DNA of 64,000 bases from JACJYM01 sp965230495 (GTDB taxonomy: Bacteria > Bacteroidota > Bacteroidia > Chitinophagales > Saprospiraceae): the NCBI GenBank assembly GCA_965230495.1, contig OZ246004.1:3534001-3598000 (forward strand). The letters are read 5' to 3'. Below the pieces are notes generated by a model. The model was not told the origin of the DNA and searched no databases. It saw nothing but the letters and a program-made list of their open reading frames with translations. Within the stretch, counting starts at the first letter, position 1. The number at the start of each line of letters is the position of its first letter. Positions 26,642-35,220 of the stretch are shown piece by piece. The position numbers and the translations under genes were made by a program.

Positions 26642-27623
26642 ATTCTTTATTTTTAATGTGATCGGAAAAGAAAACTTTTCCACTATCATCAACTATAATA
26701 CATTCAATGTTAGGTAGCTGATTGACAAGATGTATACCTACCTCTTTACCCATTACAAATATTGAAGTGGCCAAAGCATCTGCCAATTCTGCAGAATCTG
26801 CCATAACAGAAACACTAATAATTCCTTTTGTTGGATAGCCCGTTTTCGGATTAATAATATGGGAATGTCGCTGTCCGTCTATTTCCACATATTTTTCGTA
26901 ATCTCCGGAAGTAACTATTGCTTGGTTAGAAATAGGTAATAAAGCAAATATTTTTTCTTTGTTTAAAGGGTTGGTTATTGCAATATTCCATTCTTCTCCA
27001 TTTTCTTGTTTTCCCCATGTATTCATATCACCGGAAGCATTGATAATTCCACCAGCCACCTTTTTATTAATGAGCAACTGCTTTGCCATATCAGCTGCAT
27101 ATCCTTTGCCAATTGCTCCGAAACCAATTTTCATTCCACTCTCCGTCAAAAAAACGGTCATTTCGTTCCGATCCATTTTTATATTTTCAAAGCCAATTTT
27201 GGAAATAGAATTTTTGATATCTGTTTCCGAAGGGAGTTTTTGCATAGACCCATCAAAAACCCATATTTTGTCCAAAGAGGCGAAAGAGATGTCGAAAGCT
27301 CCATCCGTAATTTGAGATATTTTAACTGCCCTTTCTATTAGGTCAAAAAGCTCCTTATCAACTCTGACAGGTTTTATACCAGCGTTTTTATTTATAAGAG
27401 AAGTTTGGGAATTAGGGTCCCAGGAGGAAATAAGCTTTTCAATTCTTTTCATCTCATTTTTAGCAAGATCAATATATCTCTGTCCTTCTTCTTCATTGTT
27501 TGCAAGTACGGTTATGTCAAAAGAACAGCCCATCAAAGAAAAAGCTTGATAATAAGTGTTCTGACAGATCAGAATCATAGGAAAACAAAAGAGAATAGTC
27601 GATATGAATAATTTCATTTTCAT
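26628..27623 (-). CDS. apbE: FAD:protein FMN transferase
   Basis: 331 aa. ApbE covalently attaches FMN from FAD to a Thr or Ser of exported proteins. A signal sequence (MILICQ, possibly a lipobox at C20) places it outside the cytoplasm. Family motifs are present: KIGFGAIGKGYAAD, INASGDMNTWG, HSHIINPKTGYP and VMADSAELADALATSIFVMG. The start overlaps the thioredoxin stop in an ATGA junction. No protein with a classical FMN-binding domain is encoded nearby; the candidate acceptor is the DUF3570 protein of the same operon. Confidence 0.93.
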   Translation of the reverse strand: MKMKLFISTILFCFPMILICQNTYYQAFSLMGCSFDITVLANNEEEGQRYIDLAKNEMKRIEKLISSWDPNSQTSLINKNAGIKPVRVDKELFDLIERAVKISQITDGAFDISFASLDKIWVFDGSMQKLPSETDIKNSISKIGFENIKMDRNEMTVFLTESGMKIGFGAIGKGYAADMAKQLLINKKVAGGIINASGDMNTWGKQENGEEWNIAITNPLNKEKIFALLPISNQAIVTSGDYEKYVEIDGQRHSHIINPKTGYPTKGIISVSVMADSAELADALATSIFVMGKEVGIHLVNQLPNIECIIVDDSGKVFFSDHIKNKEYEEN

Positions 27624-28057
27624 TCGGAAATGATAGACTTGAGTTTTTCTATATATTGTTCTACACTTATTTTCTCATACCCAAGTCTTCCCAATTCATT
27701 CTTTTGATGATCTATAAGTACTACTGTGGGAAATATGGCCTGAGGATTAAACTCTTCTGCCAAGGCATTATTATGAGTTTGCTGTTCCTGAGATAGTTGA
27801 TTCTTCTTTTTTCTAGGGAAATCAACTTTTAATAAGATAAGCTCTTGAGCCGCAAAATTCAGAAAAGCCTCCTTTTTCAATATTTTTTTCTCTAATTTTC
27901 GACATGGAGCACACCAATCGGATCCTTCAAAAACCATTAAAATATTACGATCAGATTCTTTAGCTAAGGACAAAGCCTGATCAAAGCTTGTAAACCAATC
28001 TTGTGCATTTGTGGATAATGAGATTAGCAAAAGCAGTAAAACCGAAAAAACTCTCAT
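27620..28057 (-). CDS. Secreted thioredoxin-fold protein
   Basis: 145 aa with a signal peptide (ending STNAQ) and one thioredoxin domain, active site WCAPC (C49, C52), embedded in FEGSDWCAPCRKLE as in the thioredoxin_7 group. The cis-Pro region is FPTVVLID. It is probably a periplasmic disulfide reductase. It begins the operon with apbE, DUF4266 and DUF3570 and may keep the Cys-rich DUF4266 tail reduced. Confidence 0.88.
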   Translation of the reverse strand: MRVFSVLLLLLISLSTNAQDWFTSFDQALSLAKESDRNILMVFEGSDWCAPCRKLEKKILKKEAFLNFAAQELILLKVDFPRKKKNQLSQEQQTHNNALAEEFNPQAIFPTVVLIDHQKNELGRLGYEKISVEQYIEKLKSIISE

Positions 28058-28122
28058 AACGCTGTTTTTTAATTACAAGGCAGTAATAACGAAGTTGTAC
28101 TTATAAATGTTGGAACAATTGA

Positions 28123-31100
28123 TTACAATTTTCGAATTTTTATATTCTTGTACCAAACTTTATCTCCATGATCCTGAAGACTTATGTGACCTTCTTTAGC
28201 CTGACCAAAACCCGACCATTCTTTAAATTTACTTTTAGCAATCATGTTATTCCATTCTTCCGAGTGCATTTGGAAACTAACAACCTTGTATCCGTTCAAC
28301 CAAAATTCTACATTACCTTGATTAGAAACTAGTCTTACATGATTCCATTCTCCGGCAGGTTTAACGGTTTCAAATTCGCATTCGATCATATCATAAAGAT
28401 CACCTGCTCGATGCAATTGGATAGCAGCATCGGGATGACATACATTATCCAAAACTTGCATTTCTGGTCCTGTCATCCAGACATAATCATATTGATCCGA
28501 TTCTACTACATTAAACATAATTCCACTATTGCCACATGGAGCTATTTTCCATTCTAATTGTAATTCGAAATTCTCATAAGTGGCGTCAGAAATTATGTCG
28601 CCACCGTCAGCAGCTTGCCAACCACCGTCATCCTTTTTCACGGAATTAAGATGAATGGCGTCATCATCTATAATCCAGCTAGAACCAATGGTTTCTTTTC
28701 TAAAGTTTCTCCATTTTTCCAAATTCTTTCCATCAAATAGTAATTCCCATCCGGCTTCTTTTTCAGCTTTGGTCAATGTGTTATCTGTTAAGCTTCCTTC
28801 AGGAGGGGTAATGACAGTACCTTTAGTATTTGATAGCTCATTGGCGGTATACCACAGTTCAGGACATAATAGTTCTTGGCCATCTTCACTATGGAACAGA
28901 TTGTTCAAATAAACATAAATAACATGGCCTTTTTGGATTCCTTCAAATTCTAAAAAGACCTTTGTTCGATCTTGGGAAACTGTGGCCGATTTAACTTCGA
29001 GATCTTGTTCGTTAAGTTTAGGACCTCCATAACTAGCTGTCGGTTTATAGTACCATTGTTTTACAGAATAGTCATTGGGATTCCATCCTTGTCCAACCGA
29101 CAATGGTTTTGTAAACTCTAACTCTATGCCATTAGATTTTAATCTAGCCGCTAAAATCTCATGAGAAATTTTGTTGTTGTAAGCCAATCGCTGAAGCCCA
29201 TACCATTTTTTTCCTGTTTGACCCCAATTTCCAGGATTACCTATTCCACCTATATAAAGAGCTTGATCAGGTCCCCAAACCATCCTGTTGACCCCAGCTT
29301 CTAATCCTTGAATAAACCTAAATACAGCCCCTTGATAGACACCATTTATCTCTTCAACAAATACCCTTTTGACGCCTCCATGGGTCACCTCACCATGTAT
29401 CATCTGACCTTTGTAAGGCCCCACATCAATTTTCATTGGAGTAGAAGGAGAATTACCAATTTCGTCTTGAGGAAGCCATACCACCGGAGGTTTTTCCAGA
29501 ATACCTTCGGTTCCTTTGAAATCCACAGCCCTACTTCCAAAAAAGGCACCGTCAGATACATGAAGTATTTTGCAGCTTGGAAGCCAATCCCCTTGGTTGT
29601 CAGCAATATACAAGTCGTTTTTGTACCCTATGCCCACGCCGTTTGGAGTTCGTAGTCCAGATACGACAAATTCTCTTTCTCCTGTTTCAATATTAACTTT
29701 TATCAGTTTTCCTCTATCAGGAGTTTGAGGGTCTAGACTTGCCCCTCCAGGTAAAATTCCTATGGCTAGAGCGGCATACAAGTAACCATCCTGATGGGTC
29801 AGATCAAATCCAAATTCATGAAAATTTGGAGATACAATCCAATCATCACATAAAGTGCGATATTCGTCTATTACGTCATCTCCGTTATGATCTATTAGTT
29901 GTGTCATTTCTTGTTTTTGCATCACATAGATTTTGTCATCAACTACTTCGACTCCCAATGGTTCTGCAAGTCCCTCAGCTATTTTTTTATATTTCATTTG
30001 CGAAGGATCACCTGTTTGAGCCCCTTCTACTAAATACACTGCACCACTAGGTTCCCATGCACTTACTATCATTCTACCGTCTGATAGAAAGGCCAGTCCT
30101 CCTACCATAGGAGTGAAATCTTCAGGTCTGGCTTGAGAAAGATCAAAGGACGGGTGTACTTCTATTAGCGGATTTCGGTTTCCCGGTATTTTACGATTGG
30201 TTGCCATAGGAAGTGAGAGATCCGCAACAGATTCCCTTTCATCAAGGGAATGAACAAGGTTGTTGTCATCCACAAAATAAAAAGCTTCCTCATCCGATTT
30301 TTTCATATTGAGTGATAAGAATTTACCTCCTCCACCTTGAAAGAACAATATTTTTATTTTATGATAACCCTTTTTTAACCCTACGTTGCCTTCTTTGTAG
30401 TCCGAACCATGATATCCGTCATTGTTAATTAACATTTTATCGTTGACGAATAACTTAGAGCCATCATCACTCCATAGGCGGAAAGAGTAGATATCATCCT
30501 TATCTACTTTGAGATAACCTGTAGAGGATAAGGCAAAATTATCTTCTAATTGAGTAAAGTCAGAGCCTGCAACATTCTTAAAATTATTTATAACTCCGCC
30601 CATAATAGGTTGGGCTTTGAAATTAATCTTATCAAGTGTTCCATCCCATTCATAATTTAGATTAAATATTTTGGTGATCAATCCACGGGATAGTTGCTTT
30701 TTATCCAAATCAATAGCCTCTTGATAAGTTATGTCTGAATCAAGATTAGATTCTGTCGTATTCGAGTCAGTTCTTAGACTAAAAATGTATTCAACCATTA
30801 ACTCTATATCTCCTAAAGGAACTTTTGGATGTGGAGTCATCACTTGTTGACCCCAAACACCAGTGCCGCCTTCCTTAATTTTTTTAACCAATAGAGATTT
30901 GTTGGCTTCAGAGTTTTCATACTTGTTGGCTATTGCCAGATATGAAGGACCTATGGTTTGTCGTGTTTTATTATGACATGTTTTACAATCAGACTTGGCA
31001 ATTAACGCTAATCCTGAATTACCATCTGGATTTTCGATCTCATTCATGGCTGAGTTAGGATTGAGTATCATAGCCTTATTCATGCATTGAACATCTAGCG

Positions 31101-31806
31101 TATTTTTACCATTGCTTAATCGAATAGTGAAGTCAATATCAAGGTGTTGATTATCGTTGGACTTAAGGGTTTTGGTGTCAATGACTTCGATATTCGAAGA
31201 GGAAGATATATTTTCTTTTACCACAATAGAAGAAGCATTTGAATGGAAATCTAATTTTTGACCTTCCGTCAAGCCAGTTACTTCAAATATTCTTGAAAAA
31301 ATAGGATTTCCTCCTTGAGAAGTGAGGAATTCAGGACTTTCAGAAATTATAACTTCTTGATCATTATGGGTTAAAGAATAGTTTAGAAAAACCCGACCTT
31401 CTTTGAACTGATGCCCCTGATATTGGTAGGTGTAATCTATTGGAGTTCCCTGAGCGGAGTATAATTTAAAAGGAGATTGATGACGATTTACAAAATATGC
31501 ATCACCCATGGAAGTCGGTTGAGGGCCATGTTGCTGGTTATAAACAGCTCCTTCAAAATTTACTAGTCCATCCCAAATTTTGTAAAGAGACCCATTAGAT
31601 ACTTTATATGAAGCCCACATATTTTTATTCAGAGCCATTGTTATCATTCTGGGCATTGTATCTAAGACAGATCTAAAAACCCATGGATCATGAGGTCTGT
31701 CTTTCTTTATCTGAACTTGTTCATCAGTGCATGAAAACGTAATTGTCAAAAACAAAAGGGAGAGAATAATGAAACGAATTGTTGAAAAAAAAGTTGGTCT
31801 CATCAA
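28123..31806 (-). CDS. Multidomain lipoprotein: cytochrome c, PA14, beta-propeller, DUF1080
   Basis: 1227 aa with lipobox TITFSC (C26). Domain order: an N-terminal region (about 40-260) of the type seen in large heme-containing dehydrogenase-like proteins; a monoheme cytochrome c with CKTCH (C274-H278) and probable axial M323; a PA14 carbohydrate-binding-type domain (about 380-505, with LWSDDGSKLFVND); a beta-propeller like sorbosone/PVC-type dehydrogenases (about 530-920); and a C-terminal DUF1080/3-keto-glycoside hydrolase-like domain (about 1020-1227, with GWELLFDGKNLEKW). A periplasmic or surface oxidation of a sugar with electrons passing to the heme, followed by cleavage of the keto-sugar, is a reasonable inference. 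It is monocistronic, divergent from hemJ. Confidence 0.85.
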   Translation of the reverse strand: MMRPTFFSTIRFIILSLLFLTITFSCTDEQVQIKKDRPHDPWVFRSVLDTMPRMITMALNKNMWASYKVSNGSLYKIWDGLVNFEGAVYNQQHGPQPTSMGDAYFVNRHQSPFKLYSAQGTPIDYTYQYQGHQFKEGRVFLNYSLTHNDQEVIISESPEFLTSQGGNPIFSRIFEVTGLTEGQKLDFHSNASSIVVKENISSSSNIEVIDTKTLKSNDNQHLDIDFTIRLSNGKNTLDVQCMNKAMILNPNSAMNEIENPDGNSGLALIAKSDCKTCHNKTRQTIGPSYLAIANKYENSEANKSLLVKKIKEGGTGVWGQQVMTPHPKVPLGDIELMVEYIFSLRTDSNTTESNLDSDITYQEAIDLDKKQLSRGLITKIFNLNYEWDGTLDKINFKAQPIMGGVINNFKNVAGSDFTQLEDNFALSSTGYLKVDKDDIYSFRLWSDDGSKLFVNDKMLINNDGYHGSDYKEGNVGLKKGYHKIKILFFQGGGGKFLSLNMKKSDEEAFYFVDDNNLVHSLDERESVADLSLPMATNRKIPGNRNPLIEVHPSFDLSQARPEDFTPMVGGLAFLSDGRMIVSAWEPSGAVYLVEGAQTGDPSQMKYKKIAEGLAEPLGVEVVDDKIYVMQKQEMTQLIDHNGDDVIDEYRTLCDDWIVSPNFHEFGFDLTHQDGYLYAALAIGILPGGASLDPQTPDRGKLIKVNIETGEREFVVSGLRTPNGVGIGYKNDLYIADNQGDWLPSCKILHVSDGAFFGSRAVDFKGTEGILEKPPVVWLPQDEIGNSPSTPMKIDVGPYKGQMIHGEVTHGGVKRVFVEEINGVYQGAVFRFIQGLEAGVNRMVWGPDQALYIGGIGNPGNWGQTGKKWYGLQRLAYNNKISHEILAARLKSNGIELEFTKPLSVGQGWNPNDYSVKQWYYKPTASYGGPKLNEQDLEVKSATVSQDRTKVFLEFEGIQKGHVIYVYLNNLFHSEDGQELLCPELWYTANELSNTKGTVITPPEGSLTDNTLTKAEKEAGWELLFDGKNLEKWRNFRKETIGSSWIIDDDAIHLNSVKKDDGGWQAADGGDIISDATYENFELQLEWKIAPCGNSGIMFNVVESDQYDYVWMTGPEMQVLDNVCHPDAAIQLHRAGDLYDMIECEFETVKPAGEWNHVRLVSNQGNVEFWLNGYKVVSFQMHSEEWNNMIAKSKFKEWSGFGQAKEGHISLQDHGDKVWYKNIKIRKL

Positions 31807-31860
31807 AATTTAATTTTGTCGATAAAGGTATTAAAAATTAATGCTATTCTTTAAAATGAA

Positions 31861-31868
31861 TATATTTG
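31861..31868 (+). promoter_or_regulatory. Putative -7 box of hemJ
   Basis: TATATTTG fits TAnnTTTG and ends 16 bases before the ATG at 31885. A second match, TAATTTTG, occurs at 31811-31818. Neither has a TTG at the standard -33 spacing. Confidence 0.35.
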
Positions 31869-31884
31869 GGATCAAAACACGTTT

Positions 31885-32415
31885 ATGGCAATTTTAATAG
31901 CGAAAATTATACACATTTTTGGTTTTGTAGCATGGTTCTGTGGCTTGTTCTATATAGGTAGACTTTTTGTTAACCATAAGGAAAGTGATAAAAAGAGTGA
32001 AGATGAAGGGAGGATTCTAAAACTGCAATTTCAAGAAATGATGTGGACGACTTACAGAAAAATTGCTAATCCATCTATGATGATTACATGGACTGCTGGG
32101 TTAGTTATGATGTATCTTTATGGAATGGAGTGGTTCAAAAGTAATCCATGGATGCATCCGAAATTAACTCTGATTGTAGTTCTCACGGTAATTCATGTAT
32201 TGTTTAAACTTCATATTAAGAAATTGGAAGGAGGGACCAGTACTTATACCGCAAATGGATATCGTTATTTGAGCGAAATTCCTATCTTATTCTTGTTGGG
32301 AATAGTTTCGTTGGCAGTACTAAAAACGATGGTAAATCCTATGATGTTATTTGGTGTGTTCTCTCTTTTAATCATTTTAGGATTTGTAATGATGAGAATA
32401 CGGAACAAAGGATAA
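31885..32415 (+). CDS. hemJ: Protoporphyrinogen IX oxidase, HemJ type
   Basis: 176 aa inner-membrane protein with four or five helices. The family start KIIHIFGFVAWFCGLFYIGR carries the conserved His (H10), followed by RLFVNH and, later, MHPKLTLIVVLTVIHVLFK with the conserved Lys region. HemJ oxidises protoporphyrinogen IX in heme synthesis. Members are often labelled CopD family. It stands opposite the heme-containing lipoprotein gene, with 78 bases between their starts. Confidence 0.88.
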   Translation: MAILIAKIIHIFGFVAWFCGLFYIGRLFVNHKESDKKSEDEGRILKLQFQEMMWTTYRKIANPSMMITWTAGLVMMYLYGMEWFKSNPWMHPKLTLIVVLTVIHVLFKLHIKKLEGGTSTYTANGYRYLSEIPILFLLGIVSLAVLKTMVNPMMLFGVFSLLIILGFVMMRIRNKG

Positions 32416-32467
32416 CATAGCATTATCTAGCGAATCCTGATAATATAAAAGACTTAAAACTAAACAT

Positions 32468-33469
32468 ATGAAAACACTAAAAAGAATTCTTTATTTCATT
32501 ATAGCGTTAGTTGTATTGTTATTGATTTTAGCACTAATACTTCCTAAGAAGTATACTGTATCTGAGTCAAGAGAGTATGATGTGCCCGTTTCAATGGTTT
32601 ATAATGCTATCAATGATATGACGCTACAAGAAAAATGGAACCCATGGAAGTCAATGGACCCCGAAATGACAATGGAGTTTAATGATATAAGAAAGGGTGC
32701 AGGGGCAGAATACAAATGGGTTGGACCCGAATCTGGTAATGGTACATATAAATATGTAGCAACGGAAAAAAATAAGTCCATAGATACTGAAGTGCTCTTC
32801 GAAGGTATGGGAGATGCTAAAGGGAGATTTGATTTCGAGGAAACAGGAAGTGGCTCTAAAGTTACATGGTCATTTTTTGGAGAGACTGGATTTCCTATGA
32901 ATTTGATGAATTTTATTGGGAAGAAGATGATTGGCAAAAGTTTTGCTGAAGGTTTGGCAAATTTAGAACCTATTTTAAAAGAAAGAAATGCTGGTAACTA
33001 TGGAGGATTTACTGTGAAGCAAATGGATTTGGAAGAAAAACACTACATTATGAATAGAGCGGAGGTTGAAATGGCGAACATTTCTCAATTCTATGCTCAA
33101 AATCTTGGAGCTCTTTTTGGAAAGGCTCAAGCAGCAGGTGTTGAAATGGCTGGCATGCCTTCCGGTTTGTTCTTCAAGTGGGACGAAGGAAATAGTAAGA
33201 CAGACATGGCAGCAGCTATTCCACTTATGGAAGCGGTAGCTATTGATGGAGCTACATCTTATAGTATTCCTGCGGGAAAAGCCTTGACGATTGATTACTA
33301 CGGAGATTATTCGGGTTCGGCGAATGCCCATTATGCCATGGACGACTATATGAGCGATAGAGGACTTATGTTTGATGCTCCATGTGTAGAAGAGTATGTA
33401 ACGGATCCAAGTACAGAAAAGGATCCTTCCAAGTGGTTAACAAAGATTTATTATTACTATACAAACTAG
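32468..33469 (+). CDS. SRPBCC and GyrI-like ligand-binding protein with N-terminal membrane helix
   Basis: 333 aa. A single N-terminal hydrophobic helix (about 6-26) is followed by an SRPBCC/START-like domain (about 33-165, with KWNPWKSMDPEM and the glycine-rich turn VGPESGNGTYKY) and then a GyrI-like/AraC effector-binding domain (about 180-333, ending SKWLTKIYYYYTN). This SRPBCC-GyrI combination is common in Bacteroidetes; its ligand is unknown. It is followed by a perfect hairpin at 33482-33511. Confidence 0.8.
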   Translation: MKTLKRILYFIIALVVLLLILALILPKKYTVSESREYDVPVSMVYNAINDMTLQEKWNPWKSMDPEMTMEFNDIRKGAGAEYKWVGPESGNGTYKYVATEKNKSIDTEVLFEGMGDAKGRFDFEETGSGSKVTWSFFGETGFPMNLMNFIGKKMIGKSFAEGLANLEPILKERNAGNYGGFTVKQMDLEEKHYIMNRAEVEMANISQFYAQNLGALFGKAQAAGVEMAGMPSGLFFKWDEGNSKTDMAAAIPLMEAVAIDGATSYSIPAGKALTIDYYGDYSGSANAHYAMDDYMSDRGLMFDAPCVEEYVTDPSTEKDPSKWLTKIYYYYTN

Positions 33470-33481
33470 TATCTATTGGTA

Positions 33482-33511
33482 ATTGGGAGATAGTCCAATC
33501 TATCTCCCAAT
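33482..33511 (+). terminator. Strong hairpin after the SRPBCC gene
   Basis: A perfect 12-base inverted repeat (33482-33493 with 33500-33511) with a 6-base loop lies 12 bases past the stop and 18 bases before the next ATG. There is no T run, so it could terminate or instead act as a leader structure of the next gene. Confidence 0.6.
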
Positions 33512-33529
33512 ATTCAAAAATTAATCATC

Positions 33530-34165
33530 ATGCGATATATCATTGTTTTATTATTCAATATTTTGACTGTTCCTCTCTTTTCTCAAGATACTATTTTTGT
33601 AAAGAATAAGAGTTTTGATGGTAAGCCCGAAAGAGGAATTAGTTTTTCGAATTTAGATGGGTGGAATAGTTATGAATATGGAGAAAAGGTTTCTCCAATT
33701 GATGTGCATGGTATTGGGACTAAGTTTTGGGGTTCTCAAACCGAACCTTTTGAAGGTCCAACTTTTATAGGTTTGGTAGTTAGAGAAGATGGCTCTGGGG
33801 AAGGAGTTGCACAAAGACTTGATATTCCATTATTTGTTGATTCCACTTATATTTTTTCTCTTCATATGTGTATCTCCGAAAAATATTCAAGTCCTATTAA
33901 ATCAGATAAGTTTAACGAATATTCGTTTGTTAATCCCGTCATTGTGGAAATTTGGGGTTATAACATTAAAATGAAGAAAAGTGAATTGTTGGCAGCTACA
34001 TCAGAGGAAGGAGTAGGGCATTTTGATTGGAAGAAGTATGATTTTGAACTCAAACCTTCAGAAAAATGGGAAGTACTTTTGATCAAAACACAACATTGTA
34101 AACACGAAGGCTTTTATAATGGTCACGTCCTGATAGATTTGGTTTCAGACATTATTAAACAATAA
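33530..34165 (+). CDS. Secreted protein with galactose-binding-like beta domain
   Basis: 211 aa with a signal peptide ending PLFSQ. The mature part begins NKSFDGKPERGISFSNLDGWNS and continues with TKFWGSQTEPFEGPTFIGLVVR and a Cys-containing YIFSLHMC strand. This resembles the beta-sandwich module that often precedes OmpA domains in Bacteroidetes cell-surface proteins (an N-terminal 'named event, duration, object seen' pattern of NxSFE, YxG, GLVVR), but here it stands alone without an OmpA domain. No enzymatic motif is visible. It is terminated by a hairpin shared with mscS. Confidence 0.6.
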   Translation: MRYIIVLLFNILTVPLFSQDTIFVKNKSFDGKPERGISFSNLDGWNSYEYGEKVSPIDVHGIGTKFWGSQTEPFEGPTFIGLVVREDGSGEGVAQRLDIPLFVDSTYIFSLHMCISEKYSSPIKSDKFNEYSFVNPVIVEIWGYNIKMKKSELLAATSEEGVGHFDWKKYDFELKPSEKWEVLLIKTQHCKHEGFYNGHVLIDLVSDIIKQ

Positions 34166-34166
34166 A

Positions 34167-34192
34167 AAAAGCAACTCAATCGAGTTGCTTTT
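34167..34192. terminator. Bidirectional terminator
   Basis: An 11-base-pair stem (34167-34177 with 34182-34192), made of 7 GC-containing pairs flanked by an A run and a T run, closes a 4-base loop. It lies immediately after the 34165 stop and before the end of the convergent mscS gene at 34254, so it can serve both. Confidence 0.85.
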
Positions 34193-34253
34193 GTAAGTCA
34201 AAAATTAATTATTGTTGATCGATATTGAGTCGATCATTTAAAACCAAATCAAA

Positions 34254-35066
34254 TTATTTCTGTAAATCAACTTTAGTTCTTGGGTAAGCAACAGCAATGC
34301 CAGCTTCTCCCAATGCCTTCTTAATATTTCTGTAAGAACCAAAATAAACATCCCAATAATCTTCAGGAGTAGCATATGGCCTAACAGCTAAAAGAATATT
34401 ATTAGCGTCGAATTTTTCGATTTCTATGGTAGGTTCATCAGACATTACTTTTTCAGTTTTGTCAAGAGCTCCTTTGATAATGGCTCTGACTTTTTCAAAG
34501 TCTTCTTCATAAGGCATGGCCACATTTAAATCAACCCTTAATTTTCCTTTCTCAGAAAGATTCGTGATTATTCCACTAGTAGCTACACCATTGGGTATGA
34601 TTACTTTTTTATTGTCAAGAGTAGTAATGATGGTGTTGAAGACTTGAATTTCATTAACATGACCTAGTTGACCTTGGACATCAATTAGATCCCCTACCTT
34701 ATAAGGTTTGAAAATAAGAATCATGACACCAGAAGCAAAATGCCCCAGTGTTCCTGACATTGCAGCTCCAATTGCCAGACCTGCTCCAGCAAGTAAAGCG
34801 GCAAAAGCTGTAATCTCAACTCCTACAATTCCTGCGGCAGAAAGTACAACAAGAATTTTGAGTAATACACTGATAAGGGATTTGAGAAAGGGCTGCACAT
34901 CTTTATCCAGACCTATCTTGTCAAGATATCTTCCCACAAGCTTTGTAATCAGTTTAACGATCCAAAACCCAATAATTAAGATTAAAATGGCACCTACTAA
35001 TTTCGGAGCCCATTGAATTGCATTGTCCAAAAGTCCATTGATACTGTTCATAACCGTTTCGTTCAT
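34254..35066 (-). CDS. MscS family mechanosensitive channel
   Basis: 270 aa inner-membrane channel that releases solutes on hypo-osmotic shock. Three N-terminal helices (about 20-110) end in the pore-lining helix with GTLGHFASGVMIL, followed by the beta domain (FKPYKVGDLIDVQGQLGHV, TTLDNKKVIIPNG) and the C-terminal alpha/beta domain. Length is that of minimal MscS. A second MscS of similar size is encoded at 57118-57945. Start ATG 35066. Confidence 0.94.
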   Translation of the reverse strand: MNETVMNSINGLLDNAIQWAPKLVGAILILIIGFWIVKLITKLVGRYLDKIGLDKDVQPFLKSLISVLLKILVVLSAAGIVGVEITAFAALLAGAGLAIGAAMSGTLGHFASGVMILIFKPYKVGDLIDVQGQLGHVNEIQVFNTIITTLDNKKVIIPNGVATSGIITNLSEKGKLRVDLNVAMPYEEDFEKVRAIIKGALDKTEKVMSDEPTIEIEKFDANNILLAVRPYATPEDYWDVYFGSYRNIKKALGEAGIAVAYPRTKVDLQK

Positions 35067-35220
35067 GTCTTAAGTTTTTCTTTTAGACATTGTAAAATAT
35101 CAAATGTCACTTTTCAACCCATAGATAGAATTGTGAAGGCTTTTTGTTCTTCTTTTTTTTTTCGTTTCTTTGGGGTAAGAGAAAATACTACTTAACTAAC
35201 CTGTTAAAACTATAGAAAAT

